Shown: positions 24,358 through 35,255, counted from the first letter of the stretch. The stretch is DNA of 64,000 nt from Zymoseptoria tritici IPO323 (GCF_000219625.1 NC_018211.1:1860001-1924000), one strand, 5' to 3'. Made by a program: numbers and translations. The notes: generated by a model from the sequence alone, not told the origin.

Positions 24358-25453
24358 ATGCCAGTCCTCGCTGACCTCCTCTCGCAATATCCTATCATCA
24401 CAAGCCTCAGCGCCTTCGTCTCGACATCGGATCTTCACCACCTCGCTTTGACCAGTCATGCGTGCCGCGCTCCGATCGCACGCAGCTTTGAGAGGTTGAT
24501 GCGGGACTGCTTGTGCGACGGCCGTGGTCTGAAGATGCGGCAGAATTTCGAAGGACCGTACTGGTGTCGCGATCACGACTGGGGTGGTGCACTTCGTCGT
24601 AGCATTGGCTCTGGCGCATCTTTTGATGAGCCGGTCGAAGTGCGGATCTGGAATACAGTGTGCGATACAGCCGAAGCTCTGCCATGTCTGAAGTGTGGCA
24701 TCAACATTTGTGAAGAATGCCGCGTCTATCGGCGCGAGGATGTTCACCGCAGCAAACCCCATCGGCGACCGCATCTGAGTAGTATAGTACACGCGGGACA
24801 GAGGGAGAATCTGAAAAGGAACTTGATCTACCTCTGTCCAGAGTGCGATGTCGCAATGGAGCAACAAATTCTGCAAGGGCACCAATTCCTCAACCACTTG
24901 TGCGATTGCGACAGATACCGACGATGGATCTGCATAGCGTGTGCAGAAGAGGAAGACCTGCTGTCTAAGAACTACCGCCGCGACCACACAACGTGGAATG
25001 GTAATTTTCATGGAGAAAATTTTATACCTCACAATGGGTTTGCACAGGGGGTACGTTCTGTTTTATTGCATCCGAAGCTACAGAAACTGACCATGAGGCA
25101 GTACCACTACTCGTGTATATGCGGTGCCTCCGTGCCCCCTTCGATTAGACCTCGCTGCGCGTGGTGCACACGTCGACATCTGCCCGAGAGTGAATGGCCA
25201 GGCGAGAGGCGCGAGGTTGACAACAAACAGCCAGTTTTTGACGAGATGGTACGTCAGCTGGCAGTCACATCAATCATTGTTGCTAGCATTTGACTGAGTA
25301 ACGAGCTAGGACCCATGCTTTCCGTCATATCTCGGACGAAGGAAACCGTATCCGAAGCTGGCGTACGATGGACCGATCTGGACAGCGCCCAAGTGCTCAA
25401 CTCCTGCAGCTGTCGAAGCCAGCGCATTGCCATTGAGCATGTCGACTCTATGA
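24358..25453 (+). CDS. Cys-rich F-box-like protein, three exons
   Basis: Exons 24358-25050, 25102-25248 and 25310-25453 give 327 residues; the introns are 51 nt (in frame, ends GTACGT/GGCAG) and 61 nt (GTACGT/GCTAG). The N-terminus (LSQYPIITSLSAFVSTSDLHHLALTSHACRAPI) resembles a degenerate F-box. Several Cys pairs follow (CLKCGINICEEC, CPECD, CDCDRYRRWICIAC, CICG, CAWC) and look like zinc-binding fingers, with HCXXC-type spacing in places. Such fungal proteins are commonly annotated only as hypothetical. By analogy an F-box would link it to SCF ubiquitin ligases, but binding is not shown. Removing the 51-nt intron joins NGFAQG to YHYSCICG, which reads more naturally than the intron's own translation. 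Confidence 0.7.
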
Positions 25454-25551
25454 GTCTCCGACCACAGCATCTTACGCTGAGCCTTTAGCGCCGGGAAAGA
25501 ACCCATTTCAACATCCTCCGCGCTTTGCTCTCCGTCCGGCCTCCGACGCGC

Positions 25552-25893
25552 TCAAGAAAATAACTTCCTCAACCCGAACCCAAACCAAATCCCAATCAAC
25601 ACCACCGTAGCCACCTCATTCCAGCCCGGACCAGCGAACACAACTCCCCCAAACGCCAGAACAACAAGCACGAACATTCCCGGATAGAAGCAGCCTCGAG
25701 CGCGATGGCGTGGATGAGCGCAATGCCAGCGGTCGAGCTCGTGGACGGTGAGGCCGATGATGAGGGTGACGAAGACGCCAAGGAGGACTAAGACGAGGTT
25801 CCTCATCAAGATGAGCAGTTTGAAGAGCGACTGGGAGAGGGTCGTGGTGGGAGGTGTCCCGTCCTGCTCGAAGAGTTGGCGTTGGAGTTCCAT
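25552..25893 (-). CDS. small three-helix membrane protein
   Basis: A 113-residue frame with a short polar N-terminus and three hydrophobic stretches of membrane-helix length: about residues 30-50 (LVLVLLGVFVTLIIGLTV), 70-88 (MFVLVVLAFGGVVFAG) and 94-110. Between the first two is a Cys/His-containing loop (HELDRWHCAHPRHRARGC). It ends close to the 3' end of the Cys-rich gene in convergent orientation. I do not recognise the family. Three clean helices on an ORF this short are unlikely to arise by chance, so I regard the gene as probable. Confidence 0.6.
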   Translation of the reverse strand: MELQRQLFEQDGTPPTTTLSQSLFKLLILMRNLVLVLLGVFVTLIIGLTVHELDRWHCAHPRHRARGCFYPGMFVLVVLAFGGVVFAGPGWNEVATVVLIGIWFGFGLRKLFS

Positions 25894-26744
25894 TGCTTGC
25901 TGAGTGCTGGATGCTGTGGTTTCCGGGAAGCTGTGAAGTCTGATTCCTTGCGCTGTGTTGTGAGTGCAGAGAAGAGAGAACTCAGAGCTTGATCGGCGCA
26001 GGTATAAGAGTCACATCGCTTGATTGTAGCAAGCGAAGCAGGACAATGACTTGCTCTGGACTTAGCTACAGGTTTCGGTGAGTCAAAGAGATTTCTTCCT
26101 CCTCTTTCGCGCAAATTGTTTGCATACTTGCATGCTATTCTCTGGGGCGTGGTGCGACCTGGAAACGGCTGGCAGTCACTTACAAGCATCCGCAACGATT
26201 TCATGCTGAGTGTAGGGCGAAGCCAGACTCTATCTTGGACAAAGCTGCGAGACAAGAAGTTCGTTCTCGCAGCTTCCCTACAAATGATCAAAAACCTCAT
26301 CTTTCTGTCAAAAGCCGTCTGCCATGACAGGACACGATTTACAAGGACTACGAAACGTGAACATTCGAAGAAAAAATCGTCTTAAATCATCAATGCTATG
26401 CTCATACCCAATGCCCGCCTCCAAAGTCAGACGCTATGCTCGCCAGTGCAATTGCAACGCTCAAACACATCCCCATCCTCCACCATGCCCTTCATCTAAA
26501 AAACCATAACCGGCCCAACCATATTCCAAAACTCCCTCTGCTCCCTCCTCCAAACCCCAAACCTCGCCGCCACTCTCTCCCTCTTACTCAAATACACTCT
26601 CCTCCCTTGCACTTCTCCACTCATCTCAATTTTCATCTCCCTCACGCTGTCGAATGAGTCGGTGGAACTCGCTGCCGAGGAAGACGTGGACTTCTTCTCC
26701 TCGGAACTGTAGACTGAGCTCTTCGATGAGGAGGAGTCGGAGGT
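25894..26744. other. intergenic region, no gene recognised
   Basis: No frame with motifs. The stretch at 26480-26640 is C/CA-rich and of low complexity. Confidence 0.4.
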
Positions 26745-26933
26745 TTAGCTCTGGCGGTTTGCTGGGTGTACGATGCCGTGGTTGGGGAGGAAGGAGAAGG
26801 GGGTGTATGTCTCTGTTGTGTTGGTGGATGGGTTGGCGACGATGCGGACGGTGTGGATTTCGCCGGTTTTGTGGTTGATTAGGGAGGCGTAGGTTGTTGC
26901 TGAAGGGGTGATGGTGGGGATGGTGGAAGGCAT
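26745..26933 (-). CDS. possible 62-residue protein
   Basis: A short complete frame beginning in a strong context (CAACAATGCC, after a CA-rich leader typical of fungal 5' UTRs). It contains the plausible beta-strand text INHKTGEIHTVRIVANPSTN. No homologue is recognised. It may be only the first exon of a longer gene; I could not find a convincing continuation. Confidence 0.3.
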   Translation of the reverse strand: MPSTIPTITPSATTYASLINHKTGEIHTVRIVANPSTNTTETYTPFSFLPNHGIVHPANRQS

Positions 26934-27063
26934 TGTTGGGTTTTGTGTTATGTGTTGTGGATGTTGTGTGGTTGCTGGTTGAAGGCGAGGTGTTGGTTTT
27001 TGTGGTGTGTTTGAGGTGCCTTGATGTTATAGATGGCGATGTTTGAAGATGCTGAAGATGCAT

Positions 27064-28397
27064 GTGAAGTTGGAGTGTTCGCTGATGAGAATGTCCGACT
27101 ACAGTGCAACTTCAGTCTTCCTATATCATATATGTCTTCTCACAAGGCAAACCGACTCGACCTGCGAAACGTTATCAACATCAGCCCACCACGGAGCCCC
27201 CGACACCATCCAATCGCTGCTAATCTCGGAGTCGCCATAAGGCTGTGCTCTTGCAGTTCAGCTGCTACTAGCCAACCCGTGGCTGTCTGAGATGACCTGA
27301 CCGACTCACCTTCCTCCACCGGGATTCTTCCATAAGGCTGAGGAACATGCACGACACGGCTCGTGCTGCTTCCTAGAAAGTGAAAGTGCCTCGCGCGAAG
27401 TTGTGGTCTGATCTCGATGATTGGCTCTCTAGCGCGATGTTGTGCGTGAGCTCGAGCTGTAAGGTTCACGGTGGGGCTGAACCGCGCGTGGAGTTGCAGC
27501 GCTTCGCTTCCTCCGTACACGTGGCCGGCGTCTCCGAGATGAGATGTCGTGATGTTTGGCGCTGGAGATGCAACGGTCTGCCGTGTTTATGGGGAGGTAT
27601 TGGGTTGTTGAAGAATTAGGTTGTTGAAGATAGGCTTTGATCAGGCTGGCGGTAAGGCTGTGACCCGTCTGCAGACGAGGAGGACTCTCCCATTCTGTGA
27701 GGCCACCTTTGGGCTTGATTCCACGTGGGCGTGTCTTGAGTCTTGAGCAAGGGCATGTCGAGCGAAACGACGATGCAGCATGGCGTGACAGCAACGAGGC
27801 TATCCCAGAATCATGCACGACCGAGCATGCCCGCTGCTGGAACCTGAAAGCTGAAGACTTGCATCTTGCAGTCCTCCGAGGGAGGGAGGCCGTACGACCT
27901 GATATTCGGCGCTGTGTTTCAGGCTGTATTCTTACCAGACTTGCCCAGGTCTCAAGTTGCTAGGACACCATGGTAGTGCAGTGGCATGATCAACTATCCA
28001 GTGCAGGTGCAGCGCGGAGCTGAGAAAACAAAGCAAGTTGTGTGGCTTGCGCCAACGAAGAGCTCACGCCATTGGCAACGCGGCTCAGCGGGGCCTGACT
28101 CTGTACAGAGCAGCATGGCACGTTTTCCGGTGGATTTTTCACAAGGCTGAGCTCAGTCAATTTTCGCCTCTTCGACACAGTCGCTTGCAACTTTGTACAT
28201 TCGTGTTGTTGTTGTGAAGAGGAAAAAGGCCATTGCAAGTTCGAAGGGAAGAGAGCGGTCCAGATCGCCGCCAAGTTTGATTTGACTTTCCCGAAAAAGC
28301 CGTTGGAAGGGCGTCACTTCTCGACCACAACCATAGGGCGTGGGGCTAGAAACTTGAAGAATCGAAAAGGTCTTCTGTCCTTGATACCATAAGGTAC
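27064..28397. other. intergenic region, no gene recognised
   Basis: About 1.3 kb with only short frames on either strand and no motif. No tRNA-like or repeat structure was seen. Confidence 0.45.
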
Positions 28398-29246
28398 ATG
28401 TTCCATCTGTTGAAAAGATCAGTACGATCTGTCCAACTCCGTTCCCACCTCAGTCTCTTGGAATACCGTCAGACCTCTCCAGAACAGCTTCAGACCTTCT
28501 CCACAATGGCACAAACTCAAGGCCTCAAAGCATACCTCGCTCGTGCCAGCGTAGCACCCGAAGTCTTCGCCCTCCAACCAGACTATCGTGCTCTTCTCAT
28601 CGCCATCTCCGGCATCCCAACCGGACCCAGCGATGCCTCCAGTGAAGCTATGCTCGCTTCAGCCGAAATCTCCGCCCGCTCCGCAATGGAAAGCCAAGCA
28701 GTGACCGACATCCCTCACGTCGCAGCTTGGAGAGAAGCGTACAAAGCTTTCGGATCCAAACCCAACAAATTCCGGAACAGTCTGGAAGCTCTCACTCGAA
28801 GGATCTCAGCTCCAGGAAAGGAACCTGCAACGGGACTGCCGAGGGTGAATCGTCTGACGGATATATACAATGCGATTTCCGTGAAGCATCAGATTCCGCT
28901 GGGAGGTGAGGATCTGGATAAGTATGAAGGTGCGCCAGTTCTGGTGCGTGCGAAAGGTGATGAGGTGTTCAAAACTACTGCGGGTGGGGAGACGGTGGAG
29001 GAGCATCCCGACAAGGGAGAGGTGGTGTGGTGTGATGATGCGGGTGTGACTTGTCGGAGGTGGAATTGGAGGCAGGGTCCGCGGACTGCGTTGACGGATC
29101 AGACTACGAAAGTGCTTTTTATTCTGGATGCGTTGAAGCCATGTGATGATGAAGCATTGGCGAAGGCTGGAGATGAGCTTGTTGAGGCGTTGAAGGAACT
29201 TTCTGATGAGATCAAGGTGGAGAGGAGGATTTTGAGGAAGGAATGA
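28398..29246 (+). CDS. B3/B4 (tRNA-editing-like) domain protein
   Basis: The frame from 28398 encodes 282 residues; an in-frame ATG at 28506 would begin with MAQTQGLKAYLA, after a basic, Ser/Leu-rich segment that could be a mitochondrial presequence. The body (VAAWREAYKAFGSKPNKFRNSLEALTRR, then LPRVNRLTDIYNAISVKHQIPLGG, then EVVWCDDAGVTCRRWNWRQGPRTAL) is the pattern of stand-alone B3/B4 domains, which are related to the editing part of the phenylalanyl-tRNA synthetase beta chain. In bacteria and fungi these proteins are thought to check or edit mischarged tRNA or act on amino-acid-like substrates, but the role is not settled. It is a single exon. Its 3' end faces the VOC gene 28 bp away. Confidence 0.85.
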   Translation: MFHLLKRSVRSVQLRSHLSLLEYRQTSPEQLQTFSTMAQTQGLKAYLARASVAPEVFALQPDYRALLIAISGIPTGPSDASSEAMLASAEISARSAMESQAVTDIPHVAAWREAYKAFGSKPNKFRNSLEALTRRISAPGKEPATGLPRVNRLTDIYNAISVKHQIPLGGEDLDKYEGAPVLVRAKGDEVFKTTAGGETVEEHPDKGEVVWCDDAGVTCRRWNWRQGPRTALTDQTTKVLFILDALKPCDDEALAKAGDELVEALKELSDEIKVERRILRKE

Positions 29247-29274
29247 AAGGATGCTTGCTTTCTGCTTGCAACGG

Positions 29275-29874
29275 CTACATCGCATCCAAGTCAGGCGCTG
29301 CTCGTGGCCCGATTTCAGGTCGCTTCTTCAGCGAAGCATCGTCTTCTCCACTTTGTAGTCTTCGAACCAGTTTCTCAACATTGAAGTCGACTCCAATCGG
29401 ATTTTCCTCGAAAGCTGGACTGTTCATGAAATCGTTCGTGGCCTCGAATGTATCGAAGTTGTCGATTTGAGTCTCCAGCATGTTCCGGTCCGGGTCTCGG
29501 TAGTATATACTCGTGGTAGGACCGTGATTGACACACCAGACAGGCTCGATACCACGCTCTTTGCGTTGCTGGTAGGAGAGGAGAAGATCATGCATATTGG
29601 AGAAGCCAAAAGCGATGTGTTCCAGACCGCGGCTTTTCATTTGCTTGGGTGCTGTTCCTGGTACGTTTATGATGGCTATACGGTGGTGTTCGTTGTTGTA
29701 GGTGATGAAGGATATGAAAGAATTGCCGTGGACCACGTAGCCTCCAAGACAGGTCGTGTAGAAGTCGACCATGTCCTTGTAATTGCTGGTTCTTAAGACG
29801 ACATGGCAAAGGCTTGATGGGCTGAGGACCTGTTGGCCAGGCTTGTCGAGATCGTTGGTCGTAGAATGTGCCAT
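29275..29874 (-). CDS. VOC-fold (glyoxalase/extradiol dioxygenase-like) protein
   Basis: 199 residues from the ATG at 29874; 32 further codons are open upstream but look unlike the family. It has one vicinal-oxygen-chelate module pair. Candidate metal ligands are His24 in LCHVVLRT, the His in RGLEHIAFGF and the Glu in DPDRNMLETQ, i.e. the usual two-His-one-Glu set. The text DFYTTCLGGYVVHGN and DHHRIAI-like strands fit the family's beta-alpha-beta units. Proteins of this kind are often annotated as biphenyl-2,3-diol dioxygenase-like, but substrates vary widely (catechols, lactoylglutathione, antibiotics), so I do not name one. It converges on the B3/B4 gene. Confidence 0.85.
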   Translation of the reverse strand: MAHSTTNDLDKPGQQVLSPSSLCHVVLRTSNYKDMVDFYTTCLGGYVVHGNSFISFITYNNEHHRIAIINVPGTAPKQMKSRGLEHIAFGFSNMHDLLLSYQQRKERGIEPVWCVNHGPTTSIYYRDPDRNMLETQIDNFDTFEATNDFMNSPAFEENPIGVDFNVEKLVRRLQSGEDDASLKKRPEIGPRAAPDLDAM

Positions 29875-31432
29875 GGTGTAATGTCTTGTCGGCCATCCAC
29901 TGGAAATGGCAGATGGCTTGATCTTCCATTGTGGTCGACCGGCAGGATTCCTAAAGTGCGGAGATTGCACGGCCGTGATTTGAAAGCGACGACATGTGAT
30001 GCCGGCAAAGTCAGCTTACTCGCATGGCCATGGCGGCCCATGTACACTCCTCGTACAGTGGTCGCCGGTGGATTCTCAGCCATGATATCTGGCCGCAGCT
30101 AAAGTCGCATACCAAAGCCACCTCTGCCTGAAGATCTCGATGACCCCCGAAACAAGACACCGGAGGTCTTCTCCGCCTCCGCCATGGCATTGTCCGGCTC
30201 AAGCATTTTTGAGTCGCGTTAAACATACTCACCGGAGTGTGAGCTTTGCGGAGGCTTTTCGGGGACCACAAGCAATCGCTCTTTTAAGCATTTTTATGCA
30301 AGAGCTCGCTCGCACTTACCAAGATGGGCCGAAGGATGAGTGCATATCCGTCCGGATGCCAACATCGCGGCATAGCTACATTTTCTGGCGATACCTAGCT
30401 GCTGTCGTGGGCTTTGGACGTCTCGACGTCGTGCTCTGAAGGCTCCTGAGGGTCGTCCTTCGTTACTTGTACGCCGAAGGAATCCGAGTTTCGAGAGCTG
30501 TAGCGAAAGGGCCGCGACCTTTAAATTGGCTTCAGTGTACCTGTTGCGTCGTCCGAGATTCGGATCTTTCCTGCGGTGGTCGGCTTCACATGCGCTGTGC
30601 CCTTTGTTGGGAATGGTAATGACGTCGCTAGCGACAGCTCAAGAAGCCATCGACATCTTCCGCGAGAGTGACTGGTTTTGGACGACTTCAGCTTGAGCGT
30701 ATTAGCACCACGCAGTCGACCGACGTGTGCACCACGAGCAGACGATGGTGTTGTCGTCGTGGACAAGACAGGACGTGAAGTGAAAGAAAGACCTTGTCGT
30801 CGCGGCCCGTAGCGTGTCGGTCGGAGGTTCGTTCGCTTCAAGCCAGCGACGTCATGTCCTGTTTTCGATCTCCGTAGCACTGCATGTCTTCGCAGTTCCC
30901 AACATTTGTTGACGTCTTCTGAAGTACATTGCACGGCGCAGACTCCGAAATCGTCGCCCAGAGAATTTGCTTGAGAATGTGTTACCAAAGGAAGCGACAA
31001 AGAGCGGCCTAGACTTCGGAGCAGACGCCGTCGGCAGCGCGGAGAAAAACTTGCAGGGACCCTTGCTCGTGGTCCAGCCAGATCCAGGTCCACAGCGGCC
31101 GCCACGGAGGTCGCCCTATACAAACAACGACATTCACTAGCATTCGAAGCACAAACTGGAAATATGAGAAGTGCGACTACTTCATGATCACTTGCAAGAC
31201 TTCTACGCTGTTCTCCGGGTCTGGCATCGCAAGTCGAACGTTAAACGACCTTTGAACACCGAAAGGCCTCGGCACTTGTCACTTGCCGGGATCAATTCTG
31301 CAGGCTTCGATCGGCCTAGGTCACCGATCCAAGTCGCAACGTTGGCGTCGTTAATATACGGTATCAGATGCCCCACTGGACCCAACCAAATTCCTTCCGT
31401 CTGACAGGATTGCAGGAGCGAATCTCGAGACG
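29875..31432. other. intergenic region, no gene recognised
   Basis: A 200-codon frame on the minus strand (30521-31123) is Arg/Ser/Thr-rich without motifs and is not accepted as a gene (see rejected list). The 5' exon of the SDR-like gene may lie in the last part of this region. Confidence 0.4.
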
Positions 31433-32694
31433 GTGAGCGCCGAAACTGTCAGAATCTCAAATTCTCAGGGCCGTAGGCTGCACAAACATGTCGGGGTATT
31501 CATCGGAGGAACCAACGGGATCGGTGAGCTCTTGGAGGGGCAAGACCGTCGGCGATGGAGACTCTTCAGGGCCATGTCGGGTCTTCGAATCGCCTTGTCT
31601 TATGCTCAAGCGCTAACCCTTGCATCTTTTATTTTCAGGAGAAAGTACGGCGAAGGAATTCTTCATTAGGACGGCGAGTCCCAAGGCGTACATTGTTGGC
31701 AGGTTAGGCGTTCTGGCATGCCACGAATGATTTGCATTGATGCTGATGTCAGTTCAGGAACAGAGAACGAGGAGAGCGTTTGTGCAAAACCCTCCACGGC
31801 CTCAACTCCGAAGGCACGGCCATTTTCATCCAGGCCGACGTTAGTCTCCTGAAGAACTGCGATGAACTATGCGAGGACCTCAAGCGACGTGAGAAGAAGA
31901 TTCACTTCCTCATACTCACAGCGGGATACATGACGCTTAAGGGGCGGAATGAGACCCCCGAAGGAATCGATCGCAAGATGTCCGTCAACTACTACTCACG
32001 AGTACGTTGCACATTACACCTGATGCCACTTCTCGAAGCAGCATCGAAAGCGAATGAATTGTCTCGGGTCATCACAGTTCTGGCCGCCGGCTCCGAAGCT
32101 GACGTACGAGTGGACGACCTCGACCTGAAGCACAATTTCTCTCTTCAAGCATGTCTCGCGCACTGTGTGCTCATGAACGACTTCGCAATCGAAGAGCTCG
32201 CCAAACGATATCCCGGCACATCCTTCAGCCACTCATACCCCGGAACCGTCAAGACCGGCATCGCAAACGAACTCACAGGAGTCGTCCGACTCGCTGTCAA
32301 AGTCCTCTACGCCGTCATGACGCCCTGGATCCTCAACGTGCAGGATTCCGGCGAGCGACACTTCTTCCAGATGACGAGCAACTGCTATCCTTCGAAACAG
32401 GGTGCAGCGGGCATCCCAATCCCTGATGGACTATCTCCGATGCGAGGAACGGACTTTGTGCCGGGTAGTGGAGCCTACCTCCTCGACTGGGATGGCAAGG
32501 CGACGGGCGATGAAAAGGTGCTGAAGAAGTATCGAGCGATGAACTTTGGGCAGACGGTGTGGGATCATACGATGGCAATATTCGCTCAGGCGGACAGGAC
32601 GATGAGGAAGGATTCGAAGCGACCTGCGGATGGGGAGGCGGAGGGGGCAGGTAGGTCGATTCCGAATCCGGTGGGTTGGAGGCCGTCGTCTTGA
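31433..32694 (+). CDS. SDR-family oxidoreductase-like protein, 5' end unresolved
   Basis: Exons ...-31523, 31639-31702 and 31758-32694 join cleanly; introns of 115 and 55 nt have GT-AG ends. The splice restores GGTNGIGESTAKEF, the Rossmann Gly motif, followed by AYIVGRNRERGERLC and later LILTAGY and SVNYYSR, all family hallmarks. The residues where the catalytic Tyr-x3-Lys should be read LQACLAHCVLMNDFAIEEL and have neither; similar loss occurs in a fungal SDR subgroup. It may bind a nucleotide but lack the usual chemistry. No ATG exists in frame in the first exon, so a further 5' exon is needed; 31433 is only where the frame is convincing. The 3' end is Ser/Arg-rich. Confidence 0.75.
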
Positions 32695-32739
32695 AACGAT
32701 GGTGTACTATATCTCCAGATTGATTACAACGCCGATTTG

Positions 32740-33190
32740 CGACGTTTGGTATACGAGACGTCGGTTCTAAGGCAGTAGTAAATAGTTCTGACTGTGCGTC
32801 GCCTTCTAAAATCCCCTGCGAACGGATCCTTTTACGCAGAAGCAAGACTTTTATCGTTACTGTCGTCGCCGAGTACACGCGTATCTTATAGTATCGCCTA
32901 GGTATAATTTATACTACTGTCTCTCCTCGCATCGAAAGCCTAGTATAGAATATACGCAGTCTATACTATAATATTTCCGAGCGATTCTACCGACGACGAC
33001 GGCGATAGTAGGAAACATTCTCTATAATCCTAAATAGGAAGTTTATCTTAGGAGGAATATAGGACGCCGCTCTCGATCGAAGTAGATGTATAGGCCTTAG
33101 CAAACGGTCTGGAGATCTACCTATCGACGAAAATACCAAAATCGCAGAAATCGAGAAATCGACGTTGTAATCAATTTGGAGGTATGGGGC
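32740..33190. repeat. AT-rich, RIP-like patch (probable decayed repeat)
   Basis: From about 32740 to 33190 the base composition changes. TpA is frequent (for example around 32881-33060) while CpA and TpG are scarce, yet CpG is still common. This is the pattern that repeat-induced point mutation leaves in filamentous ascomycetes, because it turns CpA into TpA on either strand. No open frame of any size survives. The source element cannot be identified. The SDR-like gene just upstream is free of this pattern. Confidence 0.55.
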
Positions 33191-33868
33191 GCCATCAAAC
33201 GACCGCGGCGGAGCATGTGCTTTGATGCGGCGTTGGAACACGGCAATGTGGGGCGTGGAAATTGGCAGCTTCAAGAAAGGAAATGCAGCCCCGTTTCCGA
33301 TTTGTGAGGCCTGAAGAAATATGCTTACGATTCAGCTTCACGACAGGACTGGGAAGCTTTATCGAACAACTCATTATGCGCTCATTTGATCAAACAAAAT
33401 GCAACACAATGACGCATAAACAGACACCAGTGAAGACCCCATCGCCCTGCAAAGATAACGCCTGTTGCAGGGCACAATTCCAAGCGCCATAAACCAAGGC
33501 GAAGAACGCTCAAAGGAAGCGCGGCCTCATCGCCTTGCTGAAATCCACTTCACTTCAACTCGCGATAGCACCATTTTCGCTCCTACGCTTCATTTGGAAT
33601 ACCGTGTTCGCAAGTCGTAGCCGAGCGCAAGTCTGACAGGCGAGACTGCAGTCGCTACCTCCTCCTCAGGCGCTTCGGAATATTACTTGAAATTCGGAAG
33701 GTGCAGATATCGAGTGCAGGAGCAGGTAGGTGTATGTAAGCAGCTTTACCCTCTGTGAAGCAGGACTTTCGAATTGCTAACAACACAACAACACATTCGG
33801 TCCGGAGTGAAGGGGCTGCAAAGGAGATAGTGCAGTCGTATCTCAAGATATGTAATGTGTGTCGGTAC
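33191..33868. other. intergenic region, no gene recognised
   Basis: No motif-bearing frame between the RIP-like patch and A0. Confidence 0.4.
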
Positions 33869-34306
33869 TCAGTGCGCGTATTTGGCCTTCTTCTTCGGCG
33901 GACTGTTGTCCTCCTCCGCTGTGTTACGCTTGTGCTGCTTGTGCATTGCTGGTTGAACACACATACTGCCGTCTTCCGACGCCTGCTTGTCCATGAACTT
34001 CTGACGGTTGCGGCAGCCGGCTGAGAGGCTCATTGGTCTCAAGTTTCCAGTCTCGTACTCAAGGCTGAGACGAGGGACATGCTTCTTGGATGACTTGCGC
34101 CTACGCACGTAGCTGGGGACGTTGTGGGCCACGAGGTTCGCTTCACTGAGCGCCATTCGAACAGGTTCTGAATCTTTTTGCTCGCTGTGGGTAGCAGAGA
34201 TGAAAGCGCGATCGCCGACTTTTTGATCGATGGTAGTTTGAAGGCGAGCAATGAGGTCTGCAGCTGTCTTCAGCGCGATGATGTCGGTATTTTCGATCTG
34301 ATCCAT
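33869..34306 (-). CDS. unrecognised 145-residue nuclear-type protein (A0; possible short relative of A1/A2)
   Basis: The frame is open upstream to about 34342 and beyond, but the first ATG in frame is at 34306. The N-terminal third (IIALKTAADLIARLQTTID) is helical. The middle is basic and Ser-rich. The C-terminus is acidic then basic (AEEDNSPPKKKAKYAH), a classical monopartite nuclear-localisation pattern. A1 (DEPPAKRQKSK) and A2 (EQPPHKRAKRTHSNS) end in the same layout: acidic residues, PP, then K/R cluster. The helical N-terminus can be laid next to the N-terminal helices of A1/A2, but the match is weak. It could be a third, shortened A gene or a coincidence; I favour neither strongly. A missing 5' exon is possible. 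Confidence 0.45.
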   Translation of the reverse strand: MDQIENTDIIALKTAADLIARLQTTIDQKVGDRAFISATHSEQKDSEPVRMALSEANLVAHNVPSYVRRRKSSKKHVPRLSLEYETGNLRPMSLSAGCRNRQKFMDKQASEDGSMCVQPAMHKQHKRNTAEEDNSPPKKKAKYAH

Positions 34307-34844
34307 GGCCTTGAGGATGCGTTTGCCGAGGTCTGATTCCACGGAAAGTGCTTGTTTTTCGGCCGGTGGGGACTTGAGGCGGGCGGGCGCGTTGGCCTTC
34401 TCGTGGGCGGAGGCGGGAGACTGTACACTGTGGAACTCATCTTCGAGGTTTTACTTGCTGCTTGGGTTGTTCGTCATCTTGTTGTCAATGGCACGAAACG
34501 CTTGACTGAAGCGATGGACTTCGAACGCTGCGCAGGGCGAGACAGCGTACAGGCCGAGTAAGTGCAGGCTGTTGCTGAATCAGGGGCTTGCGGCGAGAAG
34601 TGTCGAGTTTTTGGTGTCCAAAGAATCGTCAGGGTTAGCTAGGGTCGAAGGAAGGCGTGATGGAAGCACGTGAAGTGAACGACAGGAATTAAGCTTTTAA
34701 TTTTCACGCTAGCGCGTCAATCTGGTGCGCGCGCTTACCCTGATGGACACACTACTGTCGTTGACGTACAACGCTGTCGGTCATTAAGCAGCGAACGGCG
34801 CAACTTGGGACTGTAGGGACATCAAAGTGCAAGAGAATCCCATT
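34307..34844. other. region between A0 and the A1 3' flank
   Basis: The bases just upstream of A0 (to about 34560) are open in the A0 frame without an ATG. Beyond that no gene is seen. Confidence 0.35.
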
Positions 34845-34864
34845 CATTACTTTTCAACATTCAC
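34845..34864. repeat. 20-bp block shared with 39581-39600, 3' flank of A1
   Basis: CATTACTTTTCAACATTCAC here and CATTACTTTTCGACCTTCAC at 39581-39600 differ at 2 of 20 positions. Both lie downstream of an A-gene stop: 391 bp beyond A1 and 409 bp beyond A2. A nearby 12-base word (ATCAAAGTGCAA) also occurs in both flanks, at 34821 and 39601, but in opposite order relative to the block. Confidence 0.55.
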
Positions 34865-35255
34865 CCCATTCCATGCATAGCCAAGCGAACGCGGAACGCA
34901 GCAAATTGAGACCCGCTTTTCGCTCTTCAAAACAAGTACAATGTAAACAACTCCAAACCTCTGGGTAAAATCAAACTGCAATCAGAATGCGAACAAAACA
35001 AACAGATTCCGGGCGTGAGAGCCATGCTCTCAGGCAGTCGTGAGATTACAAAGCTTTGATCCTTGAACCTGCGCTTGCCAAGTCGCGACGCAATCCTGTC
35101 CAAACAAGTTGAGTGCGTGGTAGTCTCGCGTTCTGTTGGTGAAGTGTTCTCTCGCCTCACAATTGCGATCATCGCCGTAACGCCACCACCAGTAAGACAA
35201 TTGTGCGAGCATATAGAAAGATATCCGTAACCACGTCAGGTACATCATGCGCCGA

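Noticed and set aside
861..27507. 17-base near-match (861-877 and 27491-27507, one mismatch)
   Set aside because: The flanks do not match and each copy lies in unremarkable sequence, so it is best explained by chance.
27140..27520. 126-codon minus-strand frame
   Set aside because: No motif and no exon partner.
30521..31123. 200-codon minus-strand frame
   Set aside because: Arg/Ser/Thr-rich with no motif, no start context and no neighbouring exon; typical of a chance frame in GC-rich DNA.
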